This document shows positions 31,254 through 40,060 of a DNA stretch of 64,000 nt, piece by piece (the stretch's first letter is position 1; each line of letters begins with the position of its first letter). The DNA comes from Halovibrio salipaludis (GTDB taxonomy: Bacteria > Pseudomonadota > Gammaproteobacteria > Pseudomonadales > Oleiphilaceae), in assembly GCF_002286965.1 (NCBI RefSeq), contig NZ_NSKD01000011.1, forward strand, positions 1 to 64,000, in the 5' to 3' direction. Both the position numbers and the translations under genes were made by a program. Under the pieces are notes generated by a model. That model saw only the letters and a list, made by a program, of their open reading frames with translations. It was not told the origin of the DNA and searched no databases.

Positions 31254-32540
31254 TCAGACTCCGGGCTGCTCGCCGGTAAGAATGTCGCAGCACAGTACCA
31301 GGGTACGGTCCCCGTGGGCGAAGGCGCGTGACAGGGTTATGCACATGTGTGCGCCCGTTGCCGAAAGATAGGGCCGGGTGATCTGGAGCTCGCCGGGGTA
31401 GCGCAGGGCGCGGCGCAGGTAGTGCTGTCGGTACCAATCCGCCTGGACAGTATTCTCGAGTGGCCGGAAACGCGGATCCAGGCGGTGGGCGCTTTCCGGT
31501 GAAAGCAGGCTGTCGTGGACCTGTACCCCGTCCTCACCGATGAGGTAGCAGCGCGATACGGTGTGGTGATTGACCAGCGTTTCACAGGCCTGTTCAAAGC
31601 CATGTCCTGCCTGGAGTGCACTGATTACCCGTTCAAAACGATGGCTGAAGAAGCTGGTGATCGTCTGTGTCGGGTCGGACTGCTGCTGTTTCTCCTGCTT
31701 GTATTCATCGAGCAGTGCATCGAAGTCGGTGGCGCTGCGGACGGCGTTGCCCAGCTCGGTCGTTGGCCGGTGGAAATAGAACCCCTGGACGAAATCCACG
31801 CCCGCATCCACGGCGATGAGTGCCTGGTCGCGGGATTCCACGCCTTCCATCAGTACCAAGCAGCCGGACTCGTGGAGCAGTGAGACAATACCCTTGAGAA
31901 TCTGTCGGGTGCGTTTGTCTTCAGTCGCCCGGGCAAGCATCTGGCGGTCCAGTTTGACGATATCCGGGCGCAGGTTCCAGATTCGCTCGAAGTTTGAGTG
32001 CCCTGCACCGAAATCATCAATGGCCGTGAGACAGCCCAGGGAACGGTAGTATTCCACCGTGCGGCGCAGCAGGGCCGGGTCGTCACTGGGCTTCTCGACA
32101 ATCTCCACCACCACGCGGTGGGCCGGGAAGCCTGAGTCCTGCAGCAGTCTGCCGAAGAAGGCATCCGACTGCATACCGCTGGCCATGCACTGGGGTGAGA
32201 CGTTGAGAAAGAGCCAGTTGATCTCGTCCGAGACGCTCTGGAAGTTGCGCACATGCAGCGCGCGGCACAGGCGATCAAGGAGCAGGCTTGAGGGGTGATC
32301 CTCAGCGAGATCGAACAGGTGGGGCGGCAGGACCGGCGCCGCGTCGTTGTCAAAGGCGCGGATCAGTGCCTCGTAGCCGACAGTGCGCTTGTGGGAGATG
32401 CTGAATATCGGCTGGAGTGCGGTCTGCAGTACCAGTCCTTCATAGCGCCCGATCCAGCAATAGTCCTCCGCTGCCGAAGACAGCAGGGCGCTGACACGCT
32501 CAAGATCGCTCACTGAACTGCTCTGGTCGAGTGGTGGCAT
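31254..32540 (-). CDS. EAL-domain cyclic-di-GMP phosphodiesterase with C-terminal sensor domain
   Basis: 428 aa. The EAL domain (about 35-280) looks catalytically complete: GYEALIR, FLNVSP, Glu in VVEIVEK, the metal pair in AIDDFGAGHSNF, Lys in VKLDRQ, Glu in LMEGVES and Gln in QGFYFHRP. The C-terminal 130 residues (from FFSHRFERVISAL) resemble the Cache/PAS-like YkuI-C sensor found after some EAL domains. No membrane segment is seen, so it is cytoplasmic. It should hydrolyse cyclic di-GMP and promote motility. It is transcribed alone, convergent to nothing and divergent from the cytochrome b561 gene. Confidence 0.88.
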   Translation of the reverse strand: MPPLDQSSSVSDLERVSALLSSAAEDYCWIGRYEGLVLQTALQPIFSISHKRTVGYEALIRAFDNDAAPVLPPHLFDLAEDHPSSLLLDRLCRALHVRNFQSVSDEINWLFLNVSPQCMASGMQSDAFFGRLLQDSGFPAHRVVVEIVEKPSDDPALLRRTVEYYRSLGCLTAIDDFGAGHSNFERIWNLRPDIVKLDRQMLARATEDKRTRQILKGIVSLLHESGCLVLMEGVESRDQALIAVDAGVDFVQGFYFHRPTTELGNAVRSATDFDALLDEYKQEKQQQSDPTQTITSFFSHRFERVISALQAGHGFEQACETLVNHHTVSRCYLIGEDGVQVHDSLLSPESAHRLDPRFRPLENTVQADWYRQHYLRRALRYPGELQITRPYLSATGAHMCITLSRAFAHGDRTLVLCCDILTGEQPGV

Positions 32541-32771
32541 GGCCCTGACTGCACTATGAACAACGTCCCGTTTTTACGGCCCTCCTCCTGACAGGCATAG
32601 CGGATTGTGCCAATTTCATCAACGTAATGACATCCCCTGTCATCAAACAACGTTAAAAGCATCATGGAGACGGTCAGATTTTCTGAAGGTCAGTGACAGA
32701 ACTTTTCGTTTTCACCGGTCGCAGGCAGGGGCTAGGCTGGAAACACTCGGAAGTCGAGGAGGCGGAGAGCA
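32541..32771. other. Divergent promoter region with nested hairpin
   Basis: The 231-nt gap between the EAL gene and the cytochrome b561 gene. A nested hairpin, AACGT...ACGTT enclosing ATGACA-TCCCC-TGTCAT (32621-32654), resembles the second apical hairpin of the atu-operon repeats but lacks their long arms. Nothing else was recognised. Confidence 0.4.
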
Positions 32772-33350
32772 ATGCAGTGGCGTAACACACGGGTCCGATG
32801 GGGGATTGTCAGCGTCGGCCTGCACTGGCTGATGGCGATTGCCGTTATCGGGCTTTTCGGGGTCGGCCTTTACATGGTCGATCTCGGGTACATGGATCCG
32901 CTGCGCAACGTGCTGCCGGACTGGCACCGCAGTATCGGAGTGCTGCTGGGCGCGGCCCTGGTGCTGCGGCTGCTGTGGCGTTTCATCTCCCCGCCGCCCG
33001 CGCCGGTTCCCGAGCACACGACGGTCGAGCACCTCAGTGCCCATGCCGTGCACTGGCTGCTCTACGGGCTGATGCTCGCGATGGTGGTCAGTGGCTATCT
33101 GATCTCCACCGCGGACGGGCGCGGCGTGGCCGTCTTCGACTGGTTCAGCCTGCCCGCCATCACAGGCAATGTGCAGGGGATGGAGGATCTTGCCGGAGAC
33201 TGGCACCGCTGGCTGGGCTGGACCCTGATCATCCTCGCGGGCCTGCACGGGCTGGCCGCTCTCAAACACCATTTCTGGGATCGCGATGACACGCTGCGAC
33301 GGATGCTGTGCATGAAGCTGCGCCAGTCGCGCTCCCCGGACAGGCAGTAG
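32772..33350 (+). CDS. Cytochrome b561-type membrane protein
   Basis: 192 aa with four hydrophobic helices and His residues placed to bind two b hemes: His in GLHWLMAIAV (helix 1), His in DWHRSIGV (helix 2), His in HAVHWLLYGLML (helix 3) and His in GLHGLAAL (helix 4). Such CybB-like proteins transfer electrons from ubiquinol or to an unknown acceptor across the inner membrane. AGGAGG precedes the ATG. A YceI gene follows at 23 nt, a common pairing (b561/YceI), suggesting joint isoprenoid-quinone or redox work. Confidence 0.88.
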   Translation: MQWRNTRVRWGIVSVGLHWLMAIAVIGLFGVGLYMVDLGYMDPLRNVLPDWHRSIGVLLGAALVLRLLWRFISPPPAPVPEHTTVEHLSAHAVHWLLYGLMLAMVVSGYLISTADGRGVAVFDWFSLPAITGNVQGMEDLAGDWHRWLGWTLIILAGLHGLAALKHHFWDRDDTLRRMLCMKLRQSRSPDRQ

Positions 33351-33373
33351 ACAACACACAGAAGGAGAACACC

Positions 33374-33976
33374 ATGAATCGGACAACAATGACCCGCAGT
33401 TTCCTCGCATCGGCCGTAACGGTGGCGATGTTCGGCACAGGCCAGGCTCTGGCCGCGGACCCCAGTGGCACCTATGCCTTTGACCGCGAGGGCCAGCACC
33501 AGTTCATCCAGTTCCGCATCAGCCATCTTGGTTTCAGTACCCTCTACGGTCGCTTCAATGATTTTGATGGCAGCTTCGAGTACGACGCGGACAATCCGGA
33601 AGAATCCTCGGTTCAGGTGACCGTCGACACCAGCAGTGTGGATTCCAACCATTCGGAGCGGGATAAGCACCTGCGGGAAGAGGACTTCCTGTACGTGAGC
33701 GAGTACCCGGAGGCTACGTTCAAGAGCACGTCCGTCGAGATGGAAGATGAGGATACCGCCACTGTAACCGGTGATCTGACCCTGCGGGGTGTTACCCGTG
33801 AAATCGACCTGGAAATGGAGCTGATCAATCACGGGGAGGATCCGTGGGGCAACTACCGCATGGGATTCGAGGGCACAACGACTCTGACGCTGGAGAACTA
33901 CGGGATCGACTATGATCTGGGACCGGAAGCAGAGGAAGTGACCCTGATGCTTTCCGTGGAAGGCATACGTCAGTGA
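33374..33976 (+). CDS. YceI-family periplasmic protein
   Basis: 200 aa from ATG at 33374 (AAGGAGAACACC upstream). The Sec signal peptide ends in GQALA. The mature part is a lipocalin-like YceI barrel: GTYAFDREGQHQFIQFRISHLGFS, the SNHSERDKHLREEDFLYVSEYPEATF region and TLRGVTREIDLEMEL. YceI barrels bind polyisoprenoid lipids such as quinones. The cytochrome b561 gene directly before it makes a redox partnership likely. The gene runs 7 nt into the convergent small membrane-protein gene. Confidence 0.9.
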   Translation: MNRTTMTRSFLASAVTVAMFGTGQALAADPSGTYAFDREGQHQFIQFRISHLGFSTLYGRFNDFDGSFEYDADNPEESSVQVTVDTSSVDSNHSERDKHLREEDFLYVSEYPEATFKSTSVEMEDEDTATVTGDLTLRGVTREIDLEMELINHGEDPWGNYRMGFEGTTTLTLENYGIDYDLGPEAEEVTLMLSVEGIRQ

Positions 33977-34236
33977 CGGCGGCGTGACCGCTCATCGGTG
34001 GCGCCCTCATGGCGGGGGCGCCGCTGGTGGCGGGTCCAGAACAGGTTCAGGAACACCAGCACACTCACCCCCAGGCTGGTGAGTCCATACAGGCGCAGAT
34101 CCACCAGAGCGCCAGCCCACATGTACTCCACTACAATGATCAGCACGAAGGTGACAAGGCCCACCATGAGTCCCTGGGCCGCAGCCCGGCGCGCAGCGCG
34201 TATTCGACTCGATGCCATAAGGGGTATCGGTTCCAC
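33970..34236 (-). CDS. Small membrane protein with two helices
   Basis: 88 aa from GTG at 34236, or 82 aa from ATG at 34218 (MASSRIRAARRAA), which looks more natural. Two hydrophobic segments (LMVGLVTFVLIIVVEYMWAG and LRLYGLTSLGVSVLVFLNLF) are flanked by Arg-rich ends (N-terminal RIRAARRAAA and C-terminal RHQRRPRHEG), which suggests both termini face the cytoplasm. The 3' end overlaps yceI by 7 nt in convergent orientation. The family is not recognised and no function is assigned. Confidence 0.6.
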   Translation of the reverse strand: MEPIPLMASSRIRAARRAAAQGLMVGLVTFVLIIVVEYMWAGALVDLRLYGLTSLGVSVLVFLNLFWTRHQRRPRHEGATDERSRRRH

Positions 34237-34381
34237 CGTGATAACAGGATCGTCGCTGAAGGTGGATTCACGGTAGCCCCCGGCGCTCCCGGCCCACTAT
34301 TCGGGAAATCCACTACCGTTGGTTTGGAGTCCAGCGCAAGCCTCCCTATAATGGCGCTTTGCCCGAAAGGGGCACCCACCC

Positions 34382-36685
34382 ATGACGGAGCACAGAGGGC
34401 CTATGCCGGAATTCGAGACCACCGACGAGGGCTATGAGCGCGTCGCGCTGCGTGATTATACGGAGAAGGCGTACCTGGACTATTCCATGTACGTCATTCT
34501 CGACCGCGCGCTGCCGCACATCGGGGACGGCCTGAAGCCCGTCCAGCGTCGGATCGTCTACGCCATGTCCGAGCTGGGTCTCTCTGCCACCGCCAAGTAC
34601 AAGAAGTCCGCGCGCACCGTGGGCGATGTGCTGGGCAAGTTCCACCCCCATGGTGACTCCGCCTGTTACGAGGCCATGGTGCTCATGGCCCAGCCCTTTT
34701 CGTATCGCTACCCGCTGGTGGACGGCCAGGGCAACTGGGGCAGCCAGGACGATCCCAAGTCCTTCGCCGCCATGCGCTACACCGAGGCACGGCTGGCCAG
34801 GTTCTCCGAGGTGCTGCTCAGCGAGCTGGGGCAGGGCACGGTGGACTGGCAGCCGAACTTTGACGGAACCCTGAATGAGCCGGCGACCCTGCCGGCCCGG
34901 GTGCCGCACGTGCTGCTCAACGGCACCACCGGCATCGCCGTGGGCATGGCCACGGACATCCCGCCGCACAACCTGCGGGAAGTGACCTCTGCCTGCATCC
35001 GGCTCCTGGACGAACCCGGGGCGGATGTGGATGCCCTCTGTGACCATATCCAGGGCCCGGACTTCCCGGCAGGTGCCGCCATCGTCTCCTCACGGGAGGA
35101 TCTTCGCCAGCTCTACCGTACCGGGCGCGGAACCCTGCGCATGCGGGCCCGCTGGCAGCTGGAGGGCGGTGACATCGTGATCACGGCCATGCCGCACCAG
35201 GTCTCCGGCAACCGGATCATGGAGCAGATCGCGCAGCAGATGCAGCAGCGCAAGCTGCCCATGGTGACCGACCTGCGCGACGAGTCCGATCACGAGAATC
35301 CGGTGCGGCTGGTGATCTCGCCGCGTTCCAACCGTGTGGACACCGATGGGCTCATGGAGCACCTGTTCGCCAGCACGGATCTGGAAAAGAACTACCGGAT
35401 GAACCTCAACGTCATCGGCCTGGACGGCCGCCCGATGGTCCGCGACCTCCGGGGGCTGCTCTCCGAGTGGCTGGAATACCGCCATGAGACAGTACGCCGC
35501 CGGCTCGAGCATCGCCTGGGCAAGGTGACAGCCCGGCTGCATATCCTCGAAGGGCTGCTGGTGGCCTACCTCAATATTGATGAGGTCATCCAGATCATCC
35601 GCGATGAGGACAAACCCAAGCCCGTGCTGATGGATCGGTTCGGTCTCTCGGACGAGCAGGCGGAAGCGATCCTGGAACTCAAGCTGCGCAATCTCGCCAA
35701 GCTCGAGGAGATGAAGATCCGTGGCGAACAGGACGAGCTGCAGCAGGAGCGCGACAGCCTCCAGGCCACCCTGGGCTCCGAGGACCGCATGCGCGAGCTG
35801 ATCAAATCCGAACTCGAGGCTGACGCCGAAACCTTCGGCGACGACCGCCGAAGCCCCATCGAGGCCAAGGGCGAGGCCAAGGCCTTCAGCGAGACGGACC
35901 TGGTCTCCGGGGATCCGGTTACCGTGGTGCTTTCCGAGAAAGGCTGGATCAGGGCGGCCAAGGGGCATGATGTCGACCCCAGCGGGTTCAGCTACAAGGC
36001 CGGGGACCGCTTCGCCCTGGCGGCACGCGGGCGCAACAACCAGCAGGCGCTGGTGCTTGATACCACGGGGCGCAGCTATGCCCTCAATACCCATACGCTG
36101 CCCTCGGCGCGGGGCCAGGGCGAGCCGCTGACCACCCGCATCAATCCGCCCACCGGCGCCGGTTTTGCCGGTCTCATGATGGCCGGCGAGGGGCGGGTTC
36201 TGCTCAGTACCACCGCCGGTTACGGGTTTGTGACGCCGCTGTCGTCGCTGGTCAGCCGAAACCGTAACGGCAAGGCCGTTCTCAACGTGCCCCAGGGCGC
36301 CGGGATACTGCCCCCACAGCGGGTGCGCGAAGGCGACGACGTCTGGCTGGCGGCGGTGTCCAGCGAGGGCCGCCTGCTGGTTTTCCCGCTCAGTGAGCTG
36401 CCGGAACTGGCCAAGGGTAAGGGCAACAAGATGCTCGGGATCCCGCCGGCGCGGGTGAAAAGCGGCGAGGAATCCATGGTGGCGGTCACCACCTTCTCGG
36501 AGCGGGACCAGCTGGTGCTGCACGCTGGCAAGCGCCACCTGACGCTGCGCTTCAGTGACCTCGAGCACTACCGGGGCGAGCGGGGCCGGCGCGGCCACAA
36601 GCTGCCGCGCGGGCTCCAGCGGGTTGACCGTATGGAAGTGATTGAACACGACAACGCCGGGGAGGCGTCTTCAGCGGATGAGTGA
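34382..36685 (+). CDS. parC: DNA topoisomerase IV subunit A
   Basis: 767 aa. The winged-helix/tower region has [21 protein letters not shown], the wild-type-like quinolone region [12 protein letters not shown], and the catalytic Tyr in [10 protein letters not shown]. The C-terminal domain is short and beta-propeller like, as in ParC rather than GyrA, without a GyrA box. The start may be ATG 34382 or ATG 34403 ([12 protein letters not shown]), the second having AGAGG close by. It works with ParE encoded 5 kb upstream. Its stop overlaps the serB start by 8 nt. Confidence 0.93.
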   Translation: MTEHRGPMPEFETTDEGYERVALRDYTEKAYLDYSMYVILDRALPHIGDGLKPVQRRIVYAMSELGLSATAKYKKSARTVGDVLGKFHPHGDSACYEAMVLMAQPFSYRYPLVDGQGNWGSQDDPKSFAAMRYTEARLARFSEVLLSELGQGTVDWQPNFDGTLNEPATLPARVPHVLLNGTTGIAVGMATDIPPHNLREVTSACIRLLDEPGADVDALCDHIQGPDFPAGAAIVSSREDLRQLYRTGRGTLRMRARWQLEGGDIVITAMPHQVSGNRIMEQIAQQMQQRKLPMVTDLRDESDHENPVRLVISPRSNRVDTDGLMEHLFASTDLEKNYRMNLNVIGLDGRPMVRDLRGLLSEWLEYRHETVRRRLEHRLGKVTARLHILEGLLVAYLNIDEVIQIIRDEDKPKPVLMDRFGLSDEQAEAILELKLRNLAKLEEMKIRGEQDELQQERDSLQATLGSEDRMRELIKSELEADAETFGDDRRSPIEAKGEAKAFSETDLVSGDPVTVVLSEKGWIRAAKGHDVDPSGFSYKAGDRFALAARGRNNQQALVLDTTGRSYALNTHTLPSARGQGEPLTTRINPPTGAGFAGLMMAGEGRVLLSTTAGYGFVTPLSSLVSRNRNGKAVLNVPQGAGILPPQRVREGDDVWLAAVSSEGRLLVFPLSELPELAKGKGNKMLGIPPARVKSGEESMVAVTTFSERDQLVLHAGKRHLTLRFSDLEHYRGERGRRGHKLPRGLQRVDRMEVIEHDNAGEASSADE

Positions 36686-37913
36686 ACTGGTACTGATCAA
36701 TGTCTCCGGGCGCGACAAGCCCGGCCTTACCTCGGAGATCACCGGCATTATGGCGCGCTTTGATGTGCGCATCCTGGACATCGGCCAGGCGGTGATCCAC
36801 GACCACCTGACCTGGGGCATCCTTGCGGAGATTCCCGAGGAGAACAACGCCCCCCAGGTGTTCAAGGAGCTGCTGTTCCGTATCCATGAGCTGGACCTGC
36901 AGGTGCGCTTCGAGCCCATCACCGAGGAGGCCTACGGCGAATGGGTCCAGGGCAAGGGCCGCGGCCGCTATGTGGTCACCCTGATGGCGCGGGACATCAC
37001 CGCGGACCAGATTGCGCGGGTCTCCAGCATTACCGCACAGCACGGGCTCAATATCGACAACATCGCCCGTCTTTCCGGGCGCACCAGCCTGGAGCGCAGC
37101 GACCGTATCGCCTGTGTGGAATTCTCCGTCCGCGGAACACCCCAGGATCTGGAGTCGCTGCGCTCGGACTTCCTGCATATTGCCACGGATCTCAACGTGG
37201 ACATCGCCTTCCAGGAGGACTCCATCTACCGCCGCAACCGCCGGCTTGTGGTGTTCGATATGGACTCAACCCTGATCGAGGCGGAGGTGATCGACGAGCT
37301 GGCCGCCGAGGCGGGCGTGGGACACAAGGTGGCCGAGATCACGGAAAGGGCGATGAAAGGGGAGCTGGACTTCAGCCAGAGCTTCCGGGAGCGGGTGGCG
37401 CTTCTGGAGGGCATGGAGGAATCCGTGCTTGAGCGTGTGGCGGAGCGGCTGAAGCTGACCGAGGGCGCCGAGCGGCTGATCACCACGCTGCGTAACCTGG
37501 GCTACCGTACCGCGATCCTCTCCGGCGGCTTCACCTACTTCGCGCGGCATCTGCAGCAGCGGCTCAACATCGACTATGTCTACGCCAATGATCTGGAGAT
37601 CGAGAATGGCCGTGTGACCGGCGAGGTGGCCGGCCGGATCGTGGATGGCCAGCGCAAGGCCGAGCTTCTGGAGCAGATCGCGGATGAGGAGCGCATCCGC
37701 CTGGAGCAGGTGATCGCCGTGGGCGATGGCGCCAACGACCTGCCCATGCTCAGCAAGGCCGGACTGGGCGTGGCCTTCCGGGCCAAGCCGCTGGTGAAGG
37801 AGTCCGCCCGTCACTCCATTTCCACCCTGGGGCTGGATGCGATCCTGTATCTGCTCGGGTACCGGGAATCGGACAGGGCGCCGGACCTGGTGGCCATGAA
37901 CCGGGAGCAGTAG
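36678..37913 (+). CDS. serB: Phosphoserine phosphatase with N-terminal ACT domains
   Basis: 411 aa from ATG at 36678 ([20 protein letters not shown]), inside the end of parC. Two ACT-like regulatory domains occupy residues 1 to about 180. The HAD phosphatase follows, with [12 protein letters not shown] (nucleophile Asp), [10 protein letters not shown] and the [11 protein letters not shown] metal site. It makes L-serine from phosphoserine. The long ACT-containing form is typical of pseudomonads. A shared hairpin terminator separates it from the convergent FimX-like gene. Confidence 0.93.
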   Translation: MSELVLINVSGRDKPGLTSEITGIMARFDVRILDIGQAVIHDHLTWGILAEIPEENNAPQVFKELLFRIHELDLQVRFEPITEEAYGEWVQGKGRGRYVVTLMARDITADQIARVSSITAQHGLNIDNIARLSGRTSLERSDRIACVEFSVRGTPQDLESLRSDFLHIATDLNVDIAFQEDSIYRRNRRLVVFDMDSTLIEAEVIDELAAEAGVGHKVAEITERAMKGELDFSQSFRERVALLEGMEESVLERVAERLKLTEGAERLITTLRNLGYRTAILSGGFTYFARHLQQRLNIDYVYANDLEIENGRVTGEVAGRIVDGQRKAELLEQIADEERIRLEQVIAVGDGANDLPMLSKAGLGVAFRAKPLVKESARHSISTLGLDAILYLLGYRESDRAPDLVAMNREQ

Positions 37914-37932
37914 AAGCGCCTTTCGCGCTTCT
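37912..37932. terminator. Bidirectional hairpin between serB and the FimX-like gene
   Basis: AGAAGCGC-CTTTC-GCGCTTCT, 8-bp stem, begins in the serB stop codon and ends at the stop of the convergent gene. It probably serves both transcripts. Confidence 0.6.
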
Positions 37933-40019
37933 CAGTCCCCCTCGCCGAAGTCGTAGTCCATGTCCGGCGTCGGCGCCTGCAGGTAGTACCCCTGGATGTA
38001 GTTGACGCCGGCCTGCCAGATGGTAGCCAGCACCGAGGCGCTTTCGACCAGCGGCATGACTGTTAGACGGCCCTGCTGGTGCAGGGTCTGGATCATCTCC
38101 TTCACCGTCTGGCGTGATTCCTCGTTTTTCTGGATTTCGTCGGTGTAGGAGCCGTCCAGTTTCACGTAGTCCACGTCCAGATGCTTGAGGGTGTTGAACG
38201 GATTCAGCGCGCCCCCGAAGTGGGTGATGGACAGGGAACAGTGCAGTTCACGCAGCGCGCCGCAGAAATCGCGTGCCTGCTTGAGGTAGGTGGTGGCATC
38301 GCGCTCCGCGATCTGGAAGATCAGCGAGTCTCCCGGCAGCCTTGCCGCCTTCAGGGCCACGCCCAGCCATGACGGGAAGGTCTGGTCCTGGACGGTCTCC
38401 GCGGTTACGTTCAGGAACAGCCGGGTCTCGTGCCCCTTGGAGCGGTGACTGGCCAGCTGTTTGATGGTCTGCAGGACCACCCAGCGGTCGATCTTGGCCG
38501 CTGTGTTCACTGGCCCGCCCGGAGGCAGGAAATCGTAGGGCGAGACCTCTTTGCCATGCTCATCCAGCATCCGCACAAAGGCTTCGTAGTGCTCCTCGCC
38601 CTCGCCGCGCAGGTTGATGATGGGCTGGAACAGCAGCCGGAACTGGTCGTTGTCCAGTGCCTGCTGGATGGCGTCGGCAGTGCCGTCGGCACTGCCCTGG
38701 GACTGCAGCTGCGGTTCGTGGACGTTGATGCCGTTACCCGCCTCATGGCCTTCCTGCTGGCGCACCTCGTCGGCGGCGGTGTGGGCGCGCCCCACCAGGT
38801 CCTCCGCCTGTGGGGCATTCTCGGTGATGGCGGCAATACCGATGCTGACTGTCAGCTGCAGGGTTCGGCCTGAAACGTCGAACAGGTGATCCTCAACGCG
38901 TTTGCGCAGCGTCTCGGCAACCTCCTTCATGCTCTCAACCGTGTCCTGGGGGCCGAGGATGCAGAAGGCGTCGTCACTGAGTCGCGCCACTACCTGGTCT
39001 TCCCGGGCGCAGGCAGCGATCAGTCCGGCCATGTCACCGATCACCAGATCCGCTCCGGAAATGCCGATCTGGGTTTTCTTGTGCACGAACTCATCCAGGG
39101 CGATGTAGGCCAGCGCCGCATCCGAGCCGTCCTTCTGCACCCGTGCAATGGTCTGGGACAGCGTATCCATCAGGTGATGCCGGTTGTAGAGCCCGGTGAG
39201 TACGTCCTTGCTGCTGATCTCCCGCAGCTTCTCGGCCAGCTCCGCACTGTCCTGGACGGGGCGTGCCACGATCTGGATGCAGGGCTCACCGTCATAGGTG
39301 GCGGCGGAGAGTTCGGCCGTGACCTCGATGGTTTCGCCGTCCGGGCGCTCAATGGTGACGGTGAGCGGTTCCTGCGGCTCTTCCCCTTCGCGGAACTGTT
39401 TCATGGCCTCCTTGAAGTGCTGCTGGCTGCCACTGTCCAGGGTGTCCAGCACCGGCAGGGCCAGAAGATCGTCCGGGTCCTCGTAGCCCAGCAGTTCCAG
39501 GTAGGACTGGTTGGCGTACACGTGCAGGCCGTCGTTGATATAGGCAATGGCGTCCTTGGAGCTTTCCAGCAGCAGGTGGCAGCGCTGCTCCGCATCCCGC
39601 AGGTGGCCGGAAAGGGAACGCCGCTGGCGTCGTTCACCGAGGTTGGCAAGCTCCCGGTCGATGACCTGGCGCAGCAGGGTGCTGTTGTCGAAGGGGACGG
39701 CATCCTGGGCGCCGCGTTCCATGATGGCACTGCGGCGTTCGCCGTCCTCGCTGGCGGTCATCAGGATGGTGGGCAGATCCTTGTCCTGGCGCCGGATCTG
39801 GTCGAGCGCCTCCTCCGGCGAGGGTTCCTGCTCCGCATCCCTGATGAGCATCAGGTCCCAGGCGCCGCTGCCGAGCGCGTCCTGCAGGTCTTCCGGCGAC
39901 GTGACCCGATGGGCCCGTGTAGCGCGCCCCGCGTTGCGCAACAGGCTCACGACCTGCTCCGCATCATTCTGGGAGGGGTCAAGGAGAAGCAGATGGATGG
40001 TTTCAGTCTTCTGGGGCAT
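37932..40019 (-). CDS. fimX: FimX-like c-di-GMP effector (REC-PAS, degenerate GGDEF-EAL)
   Basis: 695 aa, close to FimX length. Order: REC-like domain without the usual phosphoryl-acceptor pocket (1-125), PAS (about 150-260), GGDEF-like (270-440) with RLSDDAF in place of RxGGDEF, and EAL-like (455-690) in which EAL reads EAF and the metal-binding DDFG reads THFG. Both enzymatic centres are therefore probably dead, leaving a c-di-GMP receptor, as in P. aeruginosa FimX that controls type IV pilus assembly and twitching. It is next to serB as in Pseudomonas. The symbol rests on domain layout and synteny. Confidence 0.82.
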   Translation of the reverse strand: MPQKTETIHLLLLDPSQNDAEQVVSLLRNAGRATRAHRVTSPEDLQDALGSGAWDLMLIRDAEQEPSPEEALDQIRRQDKDLPTILMTASEDGERRSAIMERGAQDAVPFDNSTLLRQVIDRELANLGERRQRRSLSGHLRDAEQRCHLLLESSKDAIAYINDGLHVYANQSYLELLGYEDPDDLLALPVLDTLDSGSQQHFKEAMKQFREGEEPQEPLTVTIERPDGETIEVTAELSAATYDGEPCIQIVARPVQDSAELAEKLREISSKDVLTGLYNRHHLMDTLSQTIARVQKDGSDAALAYIALDEFVHKKTQIGISGADLVIGDMAGLIAACAREDQVVARLSDDAFCILGPQDTVESMKEVAETLRKRVEDHLFDVSGRTLQLTVSIGIAAITENAPQAEDLVGRAHTAADEVRQQEGHEAGNGINVHEPQLQSQGSADGTADAIQQALDNDQFRLLFQPIINLRGEGEEHYEAFVRMLDEHGKEVSPYDFLPPGGPVNTAAKIDRWVVLQTIKQLASHRSKGHETRLFLNVTAETVQDQTFPSWLGVALKAARLPGDSLIFQIAERDATTYLKQARDFCGALRELHCSLSITHFGGALNPFNTLKHLDVDYVKLDGSYTDEIQKNEESRQTVKEMIQTLHQQGRLTVMPLVESASVLATIWQAGVNYIQGYYLQAPTPDMDYDFGEGD

Positions 40020-40060
40020 GATGCCGCGCGAACTCCCTGAATTGATTGCAGGCCACAGTT

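Noticed and set aside
32621-32654. Fourth copy of the structured atu repeat
   Set aside because: It has one hairpin similar to an apical hairpin but no long arms, no first hairpin and no conserved junction bases; kept only as a note.
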